A DNA stretch of 52,253 bases, from contig JAKAVN010000005.1 in the NCBI GenBank assembly GCA_021827495.1, positions 1 to 52,253 on the forward strand, in the 5' to 3' direction. The stretch comes from Deltaproteobacteria bacterium. Lineage in GTDB: Bacteria > Desulfobacterota > Binatia > Binatales > Binataceae. The position numbers and the translations under genes are program-made. The notes below the pieces were generated by a model. The model was not told the DNA's origin. It saw nothing but the letters and a program-made list of their open reading frames with translations, and did no database searches. Shown piece after piece: positions 18,100-26,673 of the stretch (position 1 is the first letter of the stretch; each line of letters begins with the position of its first letter).

Positions 18100-19215
18100 C
18101 TACGCGCTCTTGTTGGGCGTGAAGAGCTTGGAGAAGGTTCCGATCGAGGCGGGCGGATGGTCCAGCGTCCGCAGGATCTCGCGCACGTGCTCCGCCGACT
18201 TCATCCCGACCAGCGCCACGTTGATCCCGGGCGCCGAGCGCACGAATTGCAGCGCACGCTGCGCGTCGGTGGTCAGCCCCTCGAATGCCTGCGACACAAT
18301 CGGCGGCAGCCCGCGCGTAAGCCGTCCCTGCAGCAACGAGGCGCTGGCGCATACGGCGATGCCGAAGCCTACCGCGGCGCGCAGCGCGGTGCCGCGCCGG
18401 TCGGGGAGCTGCTGATTGGCAACCGTCAGCGCTTCGGGCATCGCCAGGTTGAACGGCAGCTGGATCACGCGGAAGTGATGGTTGCGACCGGCGATTTCGA
18501 GGGCAATTTTCACCAGCTCCTCCATCTGCAGGTACTGCCGCTCGTCGGGGCCCAGCCGGTAACCGTTCCATGTCGCGGTGCCGTAGACCCCGATCTTGGA
18601 GCCTGCGACCTGTTGCTCGAGGAACTCGAAGGCGCGGCGCATCCGCTCGAGAAACTGCGGCCGTTCGACGCCGGCAAGCTGCGTTTCGGGATTATGGACA
18701 TAATAGATGTCGATAGTGTCGAGGCCCAGGTTGGCGCGGCTCATCTCGAGCATCGCGCCGAGATAGCGCGGCGTCATGCAATGCGAGCCCTCGACCAGAT
18801 CGTCGGGCTCGACCAGTCCGCTGCGCACGAACTTCTCCTCGAACCAGGCCCGCGGATTGGGCGGCATCGCGCCGTCGAAGGTGACGTAACCGCCCTTGGT
18901 CGCGACCACTACTTCTTCGCGGCGCAGTTGCCCTGCGGCAATCAGTTCGCCCAACACTTTGCCGATCGTGCGCTCGCCGCGCTGGAAGCGGTAATTCACC
19001 GCCGTGTCGATCAGATTGATTCCGCCCAGCAGCGCGGTCCGGATGGCTTGCGCGTAGGCCTGGTCGGTCTCCTGGTCGGGCTCGCCCAGATAGGTGCCGA
19101 TCCCAACCGACGAAACGCTCAGCCCACCGAGCATCGGGCGGAAATTTCCCGGCAGCCCGGCATGGCGGCGGGCGTAAGCAAGCGTGCCCTCGGCCGTGGC
19201 GCGGTTCTTCAGCAT
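18100..19215 (-). CDS. Aldo/keto reductase family protein
   Basis: A 371-residue NAD(P)H-dependent TIM-barrel oxidoreductase. The catalytic tetrad can be read: Asp and Tyr in NLIDTAVNYRFQRGE, Lys in VVATKGGY and His in IDIYYVHNPE. SAPGINVALVGMKSAEHVREI near the end matches the cofactor-binding region. The 371-residue length is longer than the typical 280-330, with an insert after the Lys motif (MPPNPRAWFEEKFVRSGLVEPDDLVEG), as in a subgroup of bacterial members. Substrate unknown. A broken VOC gene lies 26 nt upstream on the same strand. Confidence 0.9.
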   Translation of the reverse strand: MLKNRATAEGTLAYARRHAGLPGNFRPMLGGLSVSSVGIGTYLGEPDQETDQAYAQAIRTALLGGINLIDTAVNYRFQRGERTIGKVLGELIAAGQLRREEVVVATKGGYVTFDGAMPPNPRAWFEEKFVRSGLVEPDDLVEGSHCMTPRYLGAMLEMSRANLGLDTIDIYYVHNPETQLAGVERPQFLERMRRAFEFLEQQVAGSKIGVYGTATWNGYRLGPDERQYLQMEELVKIALEIAGRNHHFRVIQLPFNLAMPEALTVANQQLPDRRGTALRAAVGFGIAVCASASLLQGRLTRGLPPIVSQAFEGLTTDAQRALQFVRSAPGINVALVGMKSAEHVREILRTLDHPPASIGTFSKLFTPNKSA

Positions 19216-19241
19216 CGCGAGTCTCCTTGGCGCGCCGTGGC

Positions 19242-19448
19242 TCAGGCCTTCGGCGAACTAATGTCGAGAGGACTGATCTTTGGTTCGAACAGCAGTCGGA
19301 TAACGTTTCCGTCCGGGTGGCGGATGTGGAATGACAGCGAGCCGTCGTGATGGTGGCGCAACGGATGAACTATATCCAATCGCTCGCCCCGTGCCCATCA
19401 CCATCCCGCTTCCAGCGCGGCGATACGCGGCACGCCGAAGCCGAGCAT
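19242..19448 (-). pseudogene. VOC/glyoxalase-fold remnant with an in-frame TGA
   Basis: The frame reads MLGFGVPRIAALEAGW, TGA (19398-19400), then WARGERLDIVHPLRHHHDGSLSFHIRHPDGNVIRLLFEPK to a TGA at 19242-19244. The part after the internal stop is the C-terminal half of a vicinal-oxygen-chelate domain (DGSLSFHIRHPDGNVIRLLFEP). The N-terminal half of the domain is absent. It is below the track's size limit. Most likely a decayed gene; selenocysteine at the TGA is possible in principle because selA is present, but no clear SECIS hairpin follows. Confidence 0.65.
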
Positions 19449-19534
19449 CCGCCGAGTGCATGTACCGTAATATGATGATTTATCAGTAAAAACAACAGCT
19501 TAGGATGAATTGGAAGCGAAAGCGAATAATCGCG

Positions 19535-19574
19535 TTGACATAAACGGAGGGCGACGTCTAGAGTAAAACGTTTT
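19535..19574 (+). promoter_or_regulatory. Promoter and possible operator of the iclR-family gene
   Basis: TTGACA (19535-19540) and TAGAGT (19559-19564) are 18 nt apart. The 10-bp palindrome AAAACGTTTT (19565-19574) follows directly at the expected start point, a natural place for autorepression by the encoded regulator. The surrounding 19462-19570 is noticeably AT-rich. Confidence 0.5.
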
Positions 19575-19630
19575 TCCAAATCGGCTCGATCCGTTGCTCC
19601 GTCACGGCGGCGTTCGAGGAGAAGTTCGCC

Positions 19631-20413
19631 ATGGTCAGGCGCAACAAAACCAACTACGTCATCCAGTCGGTTGCTCACGCGCTCGACGTGCTCGAACAGT
19701 TTTTCGGCGAGGTCGACGAACTCGGCGTCACCGAACTTTCCAAGCGCCTCAAGCTGCACAAGAACAACGTCTTCCGTCTGCTCGCCACGCTCGAGGCGCG
19801 GGGCTATATCGAACAAAATCGGGCGACCGAAAACTACCACCTCGGGATCAAGTGCCTGCACTTGGGGCGCCGCTATATTGATCACATGGGACTGGTGCGG
19901 CAAGCGCGGCCGATCCTGGCCGAGGTCGCGCGGCGCTGCCGCGAAAGCACTTTCGTTGCGATTCTGCGGCGCGAGAGCGTGGTCCCGCTGGAGTCGGCCG
20001 AGCCGTGTGACCGCGTGGTCCGGATCACGACGCCGCTGGGCCAGGCGCTGCCGCTGCATTGCACGGCGGTCGGCAAGGCCCATCTCGCCTTCGATCTCGA
20101 GGAGCAGTTGCGTGCGCGCCTGCCCGAGCAGCTCCCGCGCTTCACCGACCGCACCATCGTCGACCGCGCGCTGCTGTTCGAGCAACTCGACGCGGTGGCG
20201 CGCGAGGGCTTTTCGGTTGAGGCGTGCGAGTTTTTCGAGGACGTCTCGGCAGTGGCCGTGCCGATTCGCGACTATACCCGCAGTGTTGTCGGATCGCTCG
20301 CGGTGGCGGGACCGGCCTACCGCATTCCAGGCGAGCGCATCAAGGCTGAAATAGCGCCGCTCATCATCGAAGCCGGCCGCGACCTCTCCCATCGCCTCGG
20401 CTACAACGAATAG
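19631..20413 (+). CDS. IclR-family transcriptional regulator
   Basis: A 260-residue regulator. Residues about 10-70 are the winged helix-turn-helix (SVAHALDVLEQFFGEVDELGVTELSKRLKLHKNNVFRLLATLEARGYIEQN). The rest is the IclR effector domain (LVRQARPILAEVARRCRESTFVAILRRESVVPLESAEP, LPLHCTAVGKAHLA, VSAVAVPIRDYTRSVVGSLAVAGPAYRI). IclR proteins respond to small carboxylic acids or aromatics, often controlling catabolic operons. GAGGAG precedes the ATG. The next genes downstream on the same strand are etfB and etfA, a plausible target. Confidence 0.92.
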   Translation: MVRRNKTNYVIQSVAHALDVLEQFFGEVDELGVTELSKRLKLHKNNVFRLLATLEARGYIEQNRATENYHLGIKCLHLGRRYIDHMGLVRQARPILAEVARRCRESTFVAILRRESVVPLESAEPCDRVVRITTPLGQALPLHCTAVGKAHLAFDLEEQLRARLPEQLPRFTDRTIVDRALLFEQLDAVAREGFSVEACEFFEDVSAVAVPIRDYTRSVVGSLAVAGPAYRIPGERIKAEIAPLIIEAGRDLSHRLGYNE

Positions 20414-20535
20414 CACGTCGGCCTTCGCGCACAGGGCTGCGCGGCGTTTTGCGCCAAGTGTAATAATCGTTAACTTGAGGGTGTGTTGCACAAATGGCCA
20501 CGCCAAGGGAACGCTCCGCGGCCATCCGCGGAAGC

Positions 20536-20557
20536 CCGGGCTGCATTAGCCCGGTTT
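20536..20557 (+). terminator. Weak terminator-like hairpin after the iclR-family gene
   Basis: CCGGGCT and AGCCCGG form a perfect 7-bp stem with loop GCATT, followed by only three T. It lies about 120 nt after the iclR-family stop, just before the candidate etf promoter. The short T-run makes it weak. Confidence 0.4.
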
Positions 20558-20584
20558 GACTGGCCGATGGGCCATTGTTAGTTT
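20556..20584 (+). promoter_or_regulatory. Candidate promoter of etfBA
   Basis: TTGACT (20556-20561), a 17-nt spacer and TAGTTT (20579-20584). The spacer contains GGCC-N4-GGCC, a short palindrome at the position of many operators. The start codon of etfB is about 110 nt downstream. Confidence 0.4.
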
Positions 20585-20692
20585 CTTTGCGTCTCGCGGG
20601 TTCCGGCGCCCCGGAGCGGTAAGCCACGGTCCATCGTTCTCGCTGAACATGCCGGAGTAAGGCGGGCTGAATACACCTGGAGTGAGATTGCA

Positions 20693-21442
20693 GTGAAAAT
20701 TCTGGTTCCCGTAAAGCGCGTCCCGGATCCCGCCACCACCATCCGTATCCTGCCCGACGGGTCCGGAATCGCCACCGACAACATTAAATGGGTGATTAAC
20801 CCGTTCGACGAAATCGCCCTCGAGGAGGCGCTCCGAATCAAGGAGAAGCAGGGTGGCGGCGACGTCGCGCTGCTGTCCGTCGGCCAGCAAGCCTGGCAGG
20901 AGCAGTTGCGCACCGGATTGGCGATGGGCGCCGACCGGGCGATTCTGGTGCGCGCCGACCAGCCGCTCGACACTCTGGCGATCGCGCGGGTGATGGCGAA
21001 GATCGTCGGCGACGAAAAGCCGGAACTCGTGATCATCGGCAAGCAGGCGATCGACGACGACTCAAACCAGGTCGGCCAGATGCTGGCCGAGATGCTGGGA
21101 TGGCCGCAGGCGACCTTCGCCTCGAAGGTCGAAATCGCCGGCACCAAGTGTACGGTGGTGCGCGAGGTCGACGGCGGCGTGGAAACCCTCGCCTTCGAGT
21201 TGCCGGCCGTCATCACCGCCGACCTGCGCCTCAACGAGCCGCGCTACGCTTCGCTGCCGGGGATCATGAAGGCGCGCAAGAAGGAACTGAAGGAAATTCC
21301 GGTCGACAGCCTGGGCCTCGACCTTGCCCCGAAGCTCAAGATAAAGGCGCTCGCCGCGCCGGCCAAGCGGCAGGCCGGACGCAAGGTCGGCTCGGTCGAA
21401 GAACTGGTCGGCGTGCTGCACAGCGAAGCCAAGGTGATCTAG
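20693..21442 (+). CDS. etfB: Electron transfer flavoprotein beta subunit
   Basis: A 249-residue EtfB. MKILVPVKRVPDPATTIRI, WVINPFDEIALEEALRIKE, LRTGLAMGADRAILV, GKQAIDDDSNQVGQMLAEMLGWPQATFASKVEI and LRLNEPRYASLPGIMKARKKELKEIP are typical of the beta subunit that binds AMP in mitochondrial-type ETF. The start is GTG 20693 with GGAGTGAG upstream. ETF accepts electrons from acyl-CoA and related dehydrogenases. etfA follows 88 nt later. Confidence 0.97.
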   Translation: MKILVPVKRVPDPATTIRILPDGSGIATDNIKWVINPFDEIALEEALRIKEKQGGGDVALLSVGQQAWQEQLRTGLAMGADRAILVRADQPLDTLAIARVMAKIVGDEKPELVIIGKQAIDDDSNQVGQMLAEMLGWPQATFASKVEIAGTKCTVVREVDGGVETLAFELPAVITADLRLNEPRYASLPGIMKARKKELKEIPVDSLGLDLAPKLKIKALAAPAKRQAGRKVGSVEELVGVLHSEAKVI

Positions 21443-21530
21443 CCAAGTGATCCGATGATCGCCGCGCAGCCAAAAAACCGCATCGTATCCGCGCCCGGCC
21501 AGCCGGCGGGCGCCGCGGAGTGAATTCGAG

Positions 21531-22508
21531 ATGGGTGACGTACTGGTTTTTGCCGAACATCAGGCGGGACATTTTTCCAAGGCGACGCTGGTCGCGGTCA
21601 ATGCCGGAATCGAACTGGCAAAAAAGCGCGGCGGCGGCAAATGCATCGCCGTGATCGCCGGCGAGAACCTCGACGGCCCGGCCGGCGAGCTGGCCAGGTA
21701 CGGGATGAGCAAGGTCATCGCGCTCGATGACCCGAAGCTGGCGCACTACCTGGCCGATCTCTACGCGCAGGCGCTGAGCGCGCTGGCAAAGAGCCTCGGC
21801 GCCGAATACGTGCTCGCGACCGCGACCGCGATGGGCAAGGACCTGATGCCGCGGGTGGCGGCGCGGATGGGCGCTCCGATGGCGTCCGAGATTGTTTCGA
21901 TCGGCGGCGACGGCACGCTGGTGCGTCCGCTGTACGCCGGCAACGCGCTGGCCACGGTCGAGATGGACGGTCCGATCAAGGTCGTGAGCGTGCGTGCGAC
22001 CGCCTTTGATTCGGCCAAGCCCGGCGATTCCGCCGCTCCAGTCGAAAAGGCCAAGCCCGAACTCGACCCGGCCGGGCTCAAGATGCAGTTCGTCAGCTTC
22101 AACGAGATCAAGAGCGATCGGCCGCAGCTCACCGAGGCGCGCATCGTGGTCTCGGGCGGACGGGGACTCAAGTCAGGCGAGAACTTCAAGACCGTGCTCG
22201 AGCCGCTGGTCGACGAGATGGGGGCCGCGATGGGCGCCAGCCGCGCGGCGGTCGACGCCGGCTTCGTGCCCAACGATTTGCAGGTCGGGCAGACCGGCAA
22301 GGTGGTCGCGCCCGAGCTCTATGTCGCGGTCGGAATCTCCGGCGCGATTCAGCATCTGGCCGGGATGAAGGATTCCAAGACCATCGTCGCGATCAACAAG
22401 GACGAGGAAGCGCCGATCTTCAACGTCGCCGACTACGGCCTAGTGGCCGACCTGTTCAAGGCGGTGCCCGAGATGGTCGAGGCGCTGAAGAAGGTCAAGC
22501 ACTCGTAG
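21531..22508 (+). CDS. etfA: Electron transfer flavoprotein alpha subunit
   Basis: A 325-residue EtfA. The C-terminal FAD-binding domain is intact: VSGGRGLKSGENFKTVLEPLVDEMGAAMGASRAAVDAGFVPNDLQVGQTGKVVAPELYVAVGISGAIQHLAGMKDSKTIVAINKDEEAPIFNVADYGLVADLF. Together with EtfB it forms the soluble electron carrier that would pass electrons to the membrane EtfD-like protein encoded 311 nt downstream. ATG 21531 has GCGGAG upstream. Confidence 0.97.
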   Translation: MGDVLVFAEHQAGHFSKATLVAVNAGIELAKKRGGGKCIAVIAGENLDGPAGELARYGMSKVIALDDPKLAHYLADLYAQALSALAKSLGAEYVLATATAMGKDLMPRVAARMGAPMASEIVSIGGDGTLVRPLYAGNALATVEMDGPIKVVSVRATAFDSAKPGDSAAPVEKAKPELDPAGLKMQFVSFNEIKSDRPQLTEARIVVSGGRGLKSGENFKTVLEPLVDEMGAAMGASRAAVDAGFVPNDLQVGQTGKVVAPELYVAVGISGAIQHLAGMKDSKTIVAINKDEEAPIFNVADYGLVADLFKAVPEMVEALKKVKHS

Positions 22509-22565
22509 CGCGCCGCGCGCGGGCGCCACGCAGCTGGCTATTCGCAAATCCGGGGGAGTGTGGAC

Positions 22566-22751
22566 TTGAGCGTTGACGAGTTCGTAGCCCTCGTCGATTA
22601 GCGTCGCGGCACTCCCTACCGTCCGAACTCAGCCAGCGGCACTGCCTCGATGACCTCGACCGGCGAGAGGCGCGTGGTCCTCAAGCGCGCGGACGGCCAA
22701 ACCGTGAGCGATGCGCCGCGGATTGAATTTGCATTGCCGAGGGTGATTTAA
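22566..22751 (+). pseudogene. Small ORF of 61 codons interrupted by an in-frame TAG
   Basis: TTG 22566, preceded by GGGGGAG, opens a frame reading MSVDEFVALVD, TAG (22599-22601), then RRGTPYRPNSASGTASMTSTGERRVVLKRADGQTVSDAPRIEFALPRVI to TAA at 22749-22751. Both sides have the GC-rich third positions of local coding DNA and protein-like composition. No family recognised. Either a nonsense-mutated gene, or the second part is used alone from ATG 22650. The track omits it. Confidence 0.4.
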
Positions 22752-22819
22752 AGTTAGCTCAACGGCCGCGCCGCGCGTCGACCAGGTTTGGCGCCCGCCG
22801 GCCGCAACAGGAGCCTCAC

Positions 22820-24889
22820 ATGAAGATGACGGGGATTCTCTTCACTCTTTGCATTTTGGCCGCCGTGGGCGTTTTTTTCTACCAGCTCTGGCGCCGCTTT
22901 CAGCTCCTGCGGAGCGCTGCCCCCGTGTCCCGTTTCGATCGCATTCCAGAACGCGTTCGCGCCGTGCTTGTCTACGCCTTTGGCCAGAGGAAATTCGTGC
23001 GCAGGAATCCGGGAGCCGAGCGGTCCGCCGGGTGGATGCACTTTTTCATCTTTTGGGGCTTTATCATCCTCGGGATCCAGATCCTCACGCTGTTCGGCCG
23101 TGCCTACTCCGACTCGTTCGTCGTTCCCGGCTTTAGCCTGCATCTCCTGGGCGGCCCCTATTCGTTGCTCCGCGACTTCATGGAGGTGGCCGTCCTGTGC
23201 GCGGTTGGGGTGGCGTTGGTGCGATGGGGGATCACGCACGCGCCTCGACTTTACGGCTATCTTCCGCCCGAGCGTCGCCTGCGCGATAAATCCCACTGGG
23301 AGGCCTATCTGATCCTGCTCCTCATCGCGATCCTCATGGTGGCAGGCCTCGTATATGATGGTGGGCGAATCGTTTCTCACCCGAACAACATGCAGATCGT
23401 TCGGGATGCGCGGTGGGAACCTCTCTCAACCTTGGTGGGTGTCGCCCTGGCGAAAGTTCTGGGCGCGAGCTTCGCCTTGCGGGCGAGCAACGTAGCCTGG
23501 TGGGTGCACAACCTCGTCGTTCTCGTCTTTTTGAACTTACTGCCGCCCTCGAAACACTTCCACATTATCACTGCAATCCCGAACATCTTTTTCTCGAAAC
23601 TCGAGCCCAAGGGGCGGCTCTCGAAGCAGGACCTCGAAAATGATTCCCGCTTCGGCACCTCGCACATCGATCATTTCACGTGGAAGCAGATGCTCGACAT
23701 GTTCAGTTGCACGGAATGTGGCCGCTGCTCCTCAAATTGCCCCGCCACGGCAAGCAAGAAGCCCCTGGCCCCACGTCAATTGCTACTCGATCTGCGGGAC
23801 TACCTCTACCGGCATCAGGACGAGATCATTGAAAAGAGGAGCCACCCAGGCAAAGGGGATGGCACGGAACCCTTGGAGGTCGGAGAAAACATTGTCGGTC
23901 CCGTCATCCATGACGACACACTGTGGGCTTGTACCACCTGCCGAGCCTGTGAGGAGGCCTGTCCCCCGATGATCGAGTACGTCGACAAGATCGTCGACAT
24001 GCGCCGTCATCTGGTGCAAGAGGAGGCCCGTTTCCCCAAGGAGCTTACCCGCACCTTCAAGAACATGGAGACGCAATCCAATCCGTGGGGGCTCGATTCC
24101 GAGCAGCGGTTCGAGTGGGCCGAACGGATGAACGTCCCGACCCTCGCCGACAAGCCCGACGCCGAGTTCCTCTACTACGTCGGCTGCGCCGGTTCCTACG
24201 ATGATCGCAACAAGAAGACGACGCAGGCCTTCGTGCGCGTGCTGCAGAAAGCAGGCGTAAACTTTGCCTGCCTCGCGCGCGAGGAACTTTGCAACGGCGA
24301 AACGGCCCGTCGGCTCGGAAACGAGTACCTCTACCAGTCGATGGCCCAAATGCTGATCGAAACCCTCAACAAATACAAAGTTCGTAAGATCATCGTGAAC
24401 TGTCCCCACTGTTTCAACACGATCAAGAACGAGTTTCCGCAATTCGGTGGTTCGTACGAGGTCATTCATGCCTCCGACCTCGTGCGACAATTGATCGCTT
24501 CGGGGCGTCTCAAGATCTCCGCGGAATTCCCGAAGCGGACCGTATACCACGACTCATGTTACTACGGCCGTTACAACGACGTATTTGACGATCCACGGAC
24601 GGTGCTCAGCCGCGCGGGGGCCCAAGTTCACGAGATGGAACGCCACCATAAATTCAGCATGTGCTGCGGTGCTGGCGGAGGGCGGATGTGGCTAGAGGAA
24701 GAACGGGATAAACGGGTGAATCTGCTCCGCACCGAGCAGGCGCTTCAGGTTGACCCTGAGGTCATCGCGGTCTCCTGCCCTTACTGTATGGCGATGCTCA
24801 GCGACGGCATCAAGGCCAAAGACCTAGGGGAGAAGGTCCAGACCCTCGACGTGATGGAAATCGTCGACGAGGTCACCCGGGAGCTGTGA
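22820..24889 (+). CDS. EtfD-like membrane Fe-S oxidoreductase (ETF:quinone type), CCG-domain protein
   Basis: A 689-residue protein likely to pass electrons from EtfAB to the quinone pool. Five or six membrane segments fill about residues 1-260. Then come two [4Fe-4S] motifs, CTECGRCSSNCP and CTTCRACEEACP. Two CCG (heterodisulfide-reductase) domains follow: YYVGCAGSYDDR with NCPHCFNTIKNEFP, and YHDSCYYGRYNDVFDDP with CCGAGGGRMWLEEERDKRVN and CPYCMAMLSDGIKAK. AGGAG precedes ATG 22820. Codon use is visibly less GC3-biased than etfA and etfB, and the tail of a second related gene follows immediately, suggesting acquisition by transfer. Confidence 0.9.
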   Translation: MKMTGILFTLCILAAVGVFFYQLWRRFQLLRSAAPVSRFDRIPERVRAVLVYAFGQRKFVRRNPGAERSAGWMHFFIFWGFIILGIQILTLFGRAYSDSFVVPGFSLHLLGGPYSLLRDFMEVAVLCAVGVALVRWGITHAPRLYGYLPPERRLRDKSHWEAYLILLLIAILMVAGLVYDGGRIVSHPNNMQIVRDARWEPLSTLVGVALAKVLGASFALRASNVAWWVHNLVVLVFLNLLPPSKHFHIITAIPNIFFSKLEPKGRLSKQDLENDSRFGTSHIDHFTWKQMLDMFSCTECGRCSSNCPATASKKPLAPRQLLLDLRDYLYRHQDEIIEKRSHPGKGDGTEPLEVGENIVGPVIHDDTLWACTTCRACEEACPPMIEYVDKIVDMRRHLVQEEARFPKELTRTFKNMETQSNPWGLDSEQRFEWAERMNVPTLADKPDAEFLYYVGCAGSYDDRNKKTTQAFVRVLQKAGVNFACLAREELCNGETARRLGNEYLYQSMAQMLIETLNKYKVRKIIVNCPHCFNTIKNEFPQFGGSYEVIHASDLVRQLIASGRLKISAEFPKRTVYHDSCYYGRYNDVFDDPRTVLSRAGAQVHEMERHHKFSMCCGAGGGRMWLEEERDKRVNLLRTEQALQVDPEVIAVSCPYCMAMLSDGIKAKDLGEKVQTLDVMEIVDEVTREL

Positions 24890-24913
24890 TGCAGAGTCCT
24901 GAAGAGACCTTCT

Positions 24914-25172
24914 TCGTGCAAGAACCACACGTTCTGCCGCGGCGCGGGCGGCGGAGGCTTCTGGAAGGAGGAGCGCGGGGGGCTCGCGGATCAACCACAT
25001 GCGCTTCGATCAGCTGAGCGAAGCGAACCCCGAGACGCTGGCCGTGGGATGCCCGTTCTGCATGACGCAGATGGAAGACGCGATGAAGGCGCGCTCGATG
25101 GAGGAGAAGATGCGCGTGCGCAGTATTTCAGAGCTGATCGCCGACTCCACTGGAGCGTTGGAGAACAAGTGA
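24914..25172 (+). pseudogene. Frameshifted 3' remnant of a second CCG-domain Fe-S oxidoreductase
   Basis: Downstream of the intact EtfD-like gene the DNA encodes KNHTFCRGAGGGGFWKEERGG in one frame, then after a GGGGGG run RINHMRFDQLSEANPETLAVGCPFCMTQMEDAMKARSMEEKMRVRSISELIADSTGALENK in another, ending TGA 25170-25172. This matches the last CCG domain of such proteins (compare CCGAGGGRMWLEEERDKRVN and CPYCMAMLSDGIKAKDLGEKVQTLDVMEI next door) but is clearly divergent. One Cys of the CCG is Arg. Composition is the local high-GC type. It looks like the tail of the original resident gene. Confidence 0.75.
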
Positions 25173-25178
25173 GAGGCG

Positions 25179-26594
25179 TTAACCGCCCCAGCCGTACCAT
25201 CGCACCTGCCAGGTGAAGAAGATGACCAGGACGATTGACACCGCGATTAGTATCTTGGTCAATTGATCGGGTTTGCGCGGCATTCCGAGCGCTACCAGCG
25301 TCAGCAGGAACGGGTAGACCTGCACGTAGTAGCGCGGGCCGAGCTGCGCGAAGCCGCTGGCATAGACCAGCAGGCTCGGACCGCTGGCGAGGATCGCCGC
25401 CGCCGCCACCAGCGCGGCAAGCGGCCTCAGAAAGCTCGGCCTGAGCGCCAGTACGACGGCCGGGCTCGTGAGTATCAGCGCCTGGCCCATGAACTCGGGA
25501 TGGATCCACGGAAACTTGTCGCTGTAGCCCGGCGCCATGAAGAGCAGCGTGTAAAGGTTGAACGGCAGATCGCGCAGCGCAAACGGGCCGCCCGGCCGGG
25601 AAAAGCGGTACTTGTCCTGGGCGTACCAAATCCATAGCGCGATATCGTTGGGCGTGCCGAAGCGGACTTCGTTGTAAGCGGCGTAGATCAACACGGCGCC
25701 GGCGAAACCGGGCACCATCCACGCAAGCGCGCGCACTCCCCGCCCGCGCGCCGCCAGCATCAGCGCGTACGCCGGCCACGTGAGCACAAGATCATAACGC
25801 GCCAGCGCCGCCAGCGCCGCCAGGATTCCGACTGCCCACGGCCGCGCTTCGCCGAACACCTCGCCGAGCGCCGCGAGCGTGAAGGGCACCGAGGCGATCA
25901 GCGCGAAGTCCCATGAACTGCCAAGCGTCGCCTCGTACCAGAACGTGGTGCCGACGCCGAAGAAAAGCGTCAGCCATACGCGTGCCGCGACGCCGAGGCC
26001 GATCTTGCACAGCAGCCGCCACACCAGGCCGAGCGAGACCGCCCCGACGATGACCGAGAGCGCGGTTTGGTTCGTCGCCAGTCCCCAAATAGCCACTGCG
26101 GGAAGGGTGATGAGCGCCGCAAGCGGCGGATGCAGGATGTAGCTGCGGCCGCCCACGACCACGTGCTCCATGTAGCTCGGCGCGTCGACCCAGGTGCGGC
26201 CATGCAACAGCGCCCAGGCCAATCGCACGTGTTCGTTGTACGGCGTGGGCGGCGAGGTGGTCGCGGCGTAAAAGGCCAGGAACAGAATCCCGACGGCGCC
26301 GGCGCACCATCCGCCGCGGGCGAGCATGCGTTCGAGCCACGGCCAGCGCCGCGATGCGGTGCGCCGCGGAGCGACCATGAGGTCCGCGCTTATTCCCGCC
26401 AGCCCAAGGATGAACGCGGCGATAATCAGCGCGTTGGGCAGCGCATGCGTTAACCACGGGACGATCAGAATGTCGGCCAGCGCGATCAGCGCGGCGACGA
26501 TGAAAAACCATCGCGCCACCGCCCGCTCATCCGCAGCCTGCACGGCGATCACGGTTCGCAAGTCTTCGACAGCGCTGAGCGGCCGGGCGTCCAC
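25179..26594 (-). CDS. Polytopic membrane protein, GT-C glycosyltransferase-like
   Basis: About 471 residues from GTG 26594; the real start could lie anywhere up to about 26674, because the track ORF start at 26831 is inside the upstream epoxide hydrolase. Ten or more membrane segments (for example WFFIVAALIALADILIVPWLTHALPNALIIAAFILGLAG). YNEHVRLAWALLHGRTWVDAPSYMEHVVVGGRSYILHPPLAALITLPAVAIWG resembles the first luminal loop of GT39/DUF2029-type mannosyl- and arabinosyltransferases. A role in transferring sugars from polyprenyl donors is inferred only. It lies directly behind the epoxide hydrolase gene. Confidence 0.7.
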   Translation of the reverse strand: MDARPLSAVEDLRTVIAVQAADERAVARWFFIVAALIALADILIVPWLTHALPNALIIAAFILGLAGISADLMVAPRRTASRRWPWLERMLARGGWCAGAVGILFLAFYAATTSPPTPYNEHVRLAWALLHGRTWVDAPSYMEHVVVGGRSYILHPPLAALITLPAVAIWGLATNQTALSVIVGAVSLGLVWRLLCKIGLGVAARVWLTLFFGVGTTFWYEATLGSSWDFALIASVPFTLAALGEVFGEARPWAVGILAALAALARYDLVLTWPAYALMLAARGRGVRALAWMVPGFAGAVLIYAAYNEVRFGTPNDIALWIWYAQDKYRFSRPGGPFALRDLPFNLYTLLFMAPGYSDKFPWIHPEFMGQALILTSPAVVLALRPSFLRPLAALVAAAAILASGPSLLVYASGFAQLGPRYYVQVYPFLLTLVALGMPRKPDQLTKILIAVSIVLVIFFTWQVRWYGWGG

Positions 26595-26673
26595 CGTGAT
26601 CCGGGTCAGTGCGGCCGGCCCATCAGGCGTGCGCCAGCCGATGCCGCTCGAGCGCAGCCGCGTGCGCCGAAGT

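Noticed and set aside
19370-20506. 378-codon minus-strand ORF
   Set aside because: Antisense to the IclR-family gene and to part of the VOC relic; composition is that of a GC-rich shadow.
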